The position numbers and the translations under genes were made by a program. Below the pieces are notes generated by a model, which had not been told where the DNA came from, made no database searches, and saw only the letters and a program-made list of their open reading frames with translations. From the NCBI GenBank assembly GCA_016765335.1, contig JAESQE010000214.1:1-7452 (forward strand): a stretch of DNA of 7,452 nt, read 5' to 3'. Shown here in pieces: positions 6,836 through 7,452 of this stretch. Source of the stretch: Planctomycetaceae bacterium. Lineage in GTDB: Bacteria; Planctomycetota; Planctomycetia; Planctomycetales; Planctomycetaceae. How positions within the stretch are numbered: the stretch's first letter is position 1; each line of letters starts with the position of its first letter.

Positions 6836-6916
6836 CGCGTTGGATGTTCCCTAAGTCTTTGTCAGTACAAGGCCACGAGTAATAGCTTCTCGCAAGTATT
6901 AATTGAGTTTGGTATT
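6836..6916 (+). repeat. Intergenic repeat, copy 3 (downstream of rsgA)
   Basis: This carries CGCGTTG, CCCTAAG, the hairpin CTTTG-TCAGTA-CAAGG (6857-6872), CCACGAG, CGCAAG and AATTGAGTTTG. The first stem position change, C to T, keeps a G-U pair. It lies in the gap between rsgA and the convergent gene at the right edge, so it leads no gene. Its upstream flank lacks the TACGC/GCGTA hairpin of copies 1 and 2. Confidence 0.75.
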
Positions 6917-6965
6917 AGTCGGATGAACCTCAATTATTCCCTCTCTGATAAAAGCAGAGGCAAAG

Positions 6966-6979
6966 CACGCTGAAGCGTG
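6966..6979. repeat. Short hairpin CACGCT/AGCGTG
   Basis: CACGCT-GA-AGCGTG is followed by AACTCCAAC. It recalls, from memory only, a dispersed intergenic hairpin of planctomycetes. No role can be assigned. Confidence 0.35.
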
Positions 6980-7101
6980 AACTCCAACAATATGCATTTC
7001 GCAACATCATGAATGAAATATTCAAATGACAAGCAGAATGAAAACGAATCAGCCGTTCCTTCCGCTAGTTCCTGTTTAGTTTCGGCTACGCCAGCCCGTA
7101 G

Positions 7102-7119
7102 GGTCCGCAATTGCGGACC
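7102..7119. repeat. 18-bp perfect palindrome downstream of the edge gene
   Basis: GGTCCGCAATTGCGGACC is a perfect palindrome 18 bases beyond the stop of the minus-strand gene, preceded on the plus strand by CCCGTAG. No T-run follows on either strand. It could be a dispersed intergenic repeat or help end the convergent transcripts. Confidence 0.5.
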
Positions 7120-7137
7120 ACTCACAGCCAGCAACAC

Positions 7138-7452
7138 TCATTTCGTTTCTTCAAACAACCGTAGCCCTTCGGAATCAATATGCGGACGGCCTTCTTGGAG
7201 AGAATAACTCAGTGGCTTTTCGGTGAAGGGATCGATGGGAATCTCTGCAAGAAATTCCGGCACCAGTTCCGCAGCTGTCGCTGGAAACTTCCCATGCGAT
7301 CGTCGATAAAGCTCCGCAGCAATTGTAATTAACGCAGCGTTTTTCGAAACTTGATAAGGATTTTCTTTTGGAAAACATATTGGCCTTTCTGCACCTGGCA
7401 TGACAAGCAAAGCGAGAAGATACTTTCGACGTAAGTACGGAGAATCAAAGAG
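7138..7452 (-). CDS. C-terminal part of an uncharacterised protein (runs off the right edge)
   Basis: The minus-strand frame is open from the window edge to a TGA at 7138-7140, giving 104 codons, so the true start lies outside. The visible part includes SKNAALITIAAELYRRSHGK, FPATAAELVPEFLAEIPIDP and FTEKPLSYSLQEGRPHIDSE. The pattern of a helix with YRR.HGKFP, then L.PEFL..IP.DPFT.KPL.Y, is common at the C-terminus of large planctomycete hypothetical proteins and resembles the type II secretion pseudopilin (GspG) fold around 'P.DPWG.PY'. No function follows from that resemblance. The TTG at 7410 is internal to the frame and probably not a start. It is transcribed toward rsgA, with palindromic sequence between the two. 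Confidence 0.75.
   Translation of the reverse strand, partial: LFDSPYLRRKYLLALLVMPGAERPICFPKENPYQVSKNAALITIAAELYRRSHGKFPATAAELVPEFLAEIPIDPFTEKPLSYSLQEGRPHIDSEGLRLFEETK

Noticed and set aside
3943..6916. The repeats as miniature transposons (MITEs)
   Set aside because: I found no terminal inverted repeats at their ends and no target-site duplications.

Overview
The window looks like a chromosomal housekeeping stretch from a planctomycete, probably of the Gimesia/Rubinisphaera type. The RNase E/G-type protein, the lysine/arginine-rich N-terminus of the RsgA GTPase and the long hairpin-rich intergenic gaps all resemble that group. This is recognition by eye, not a search result. Base composition is moderate and the gaps are AT-rich.

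Layout. On the minus strand at the left edge are the first 53 codons of rplU (ribosomal protein L21). Upstream of it on the same strand is an RNase E/G gene (296-1881). The rne/rng-rplU order is a conserved bacterial arrangement. The RNase gene is broken by an apparent one-base deletion near 646: the S1 and catalytic parts are in one frame, and the zinc-link cysteines and C-terminal domain are in another. A sigma70-like promoter lies just upstream. A 1.3-kb gap without a convincing gene follows; it holds one possible branched RNA fold. Next, still on the minus strand, is a 131-residue protein I do not recognise, preceded by a perfect 30-bp palindrome.

The plus strand carries surE (survival nucleotidase, 4079-4840) and rsgA (40S-like small-subunit biogenesis GTPase of bacteria, 5460-6602). 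The right end holds the C-terminal 104 codons of a minus-strand protein with a pseudopilin-like 'RxxHGKFP...PEFL..IPIDPF' segment.

The most interesting feature is an undescribed (to me) intergenic repeat of about 80-103 nt present three times: inverted in front of surE (3943-4045), in front of rsgA (5357-5458) and behind rsgA (6836-6916). By hand alignment two of the pairs compared are roughly three-quarters identical. All three copies keep a hairpin of the form CYTTG-N6-CAAGG; the first two also share a second hairpin, TACGC-N4-GCGTA. The rsgA copy ends at the proposed GTG start and would form most of the mRNA leader.

Functionally, three of the recognised genes serve RNA and ribosome metabolism (L21, RNase E/G, RsgA), and SurE acts on nucleotides. 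I see no defence island, insertion sequence, CRISPR array, tRNA or rRNA here.
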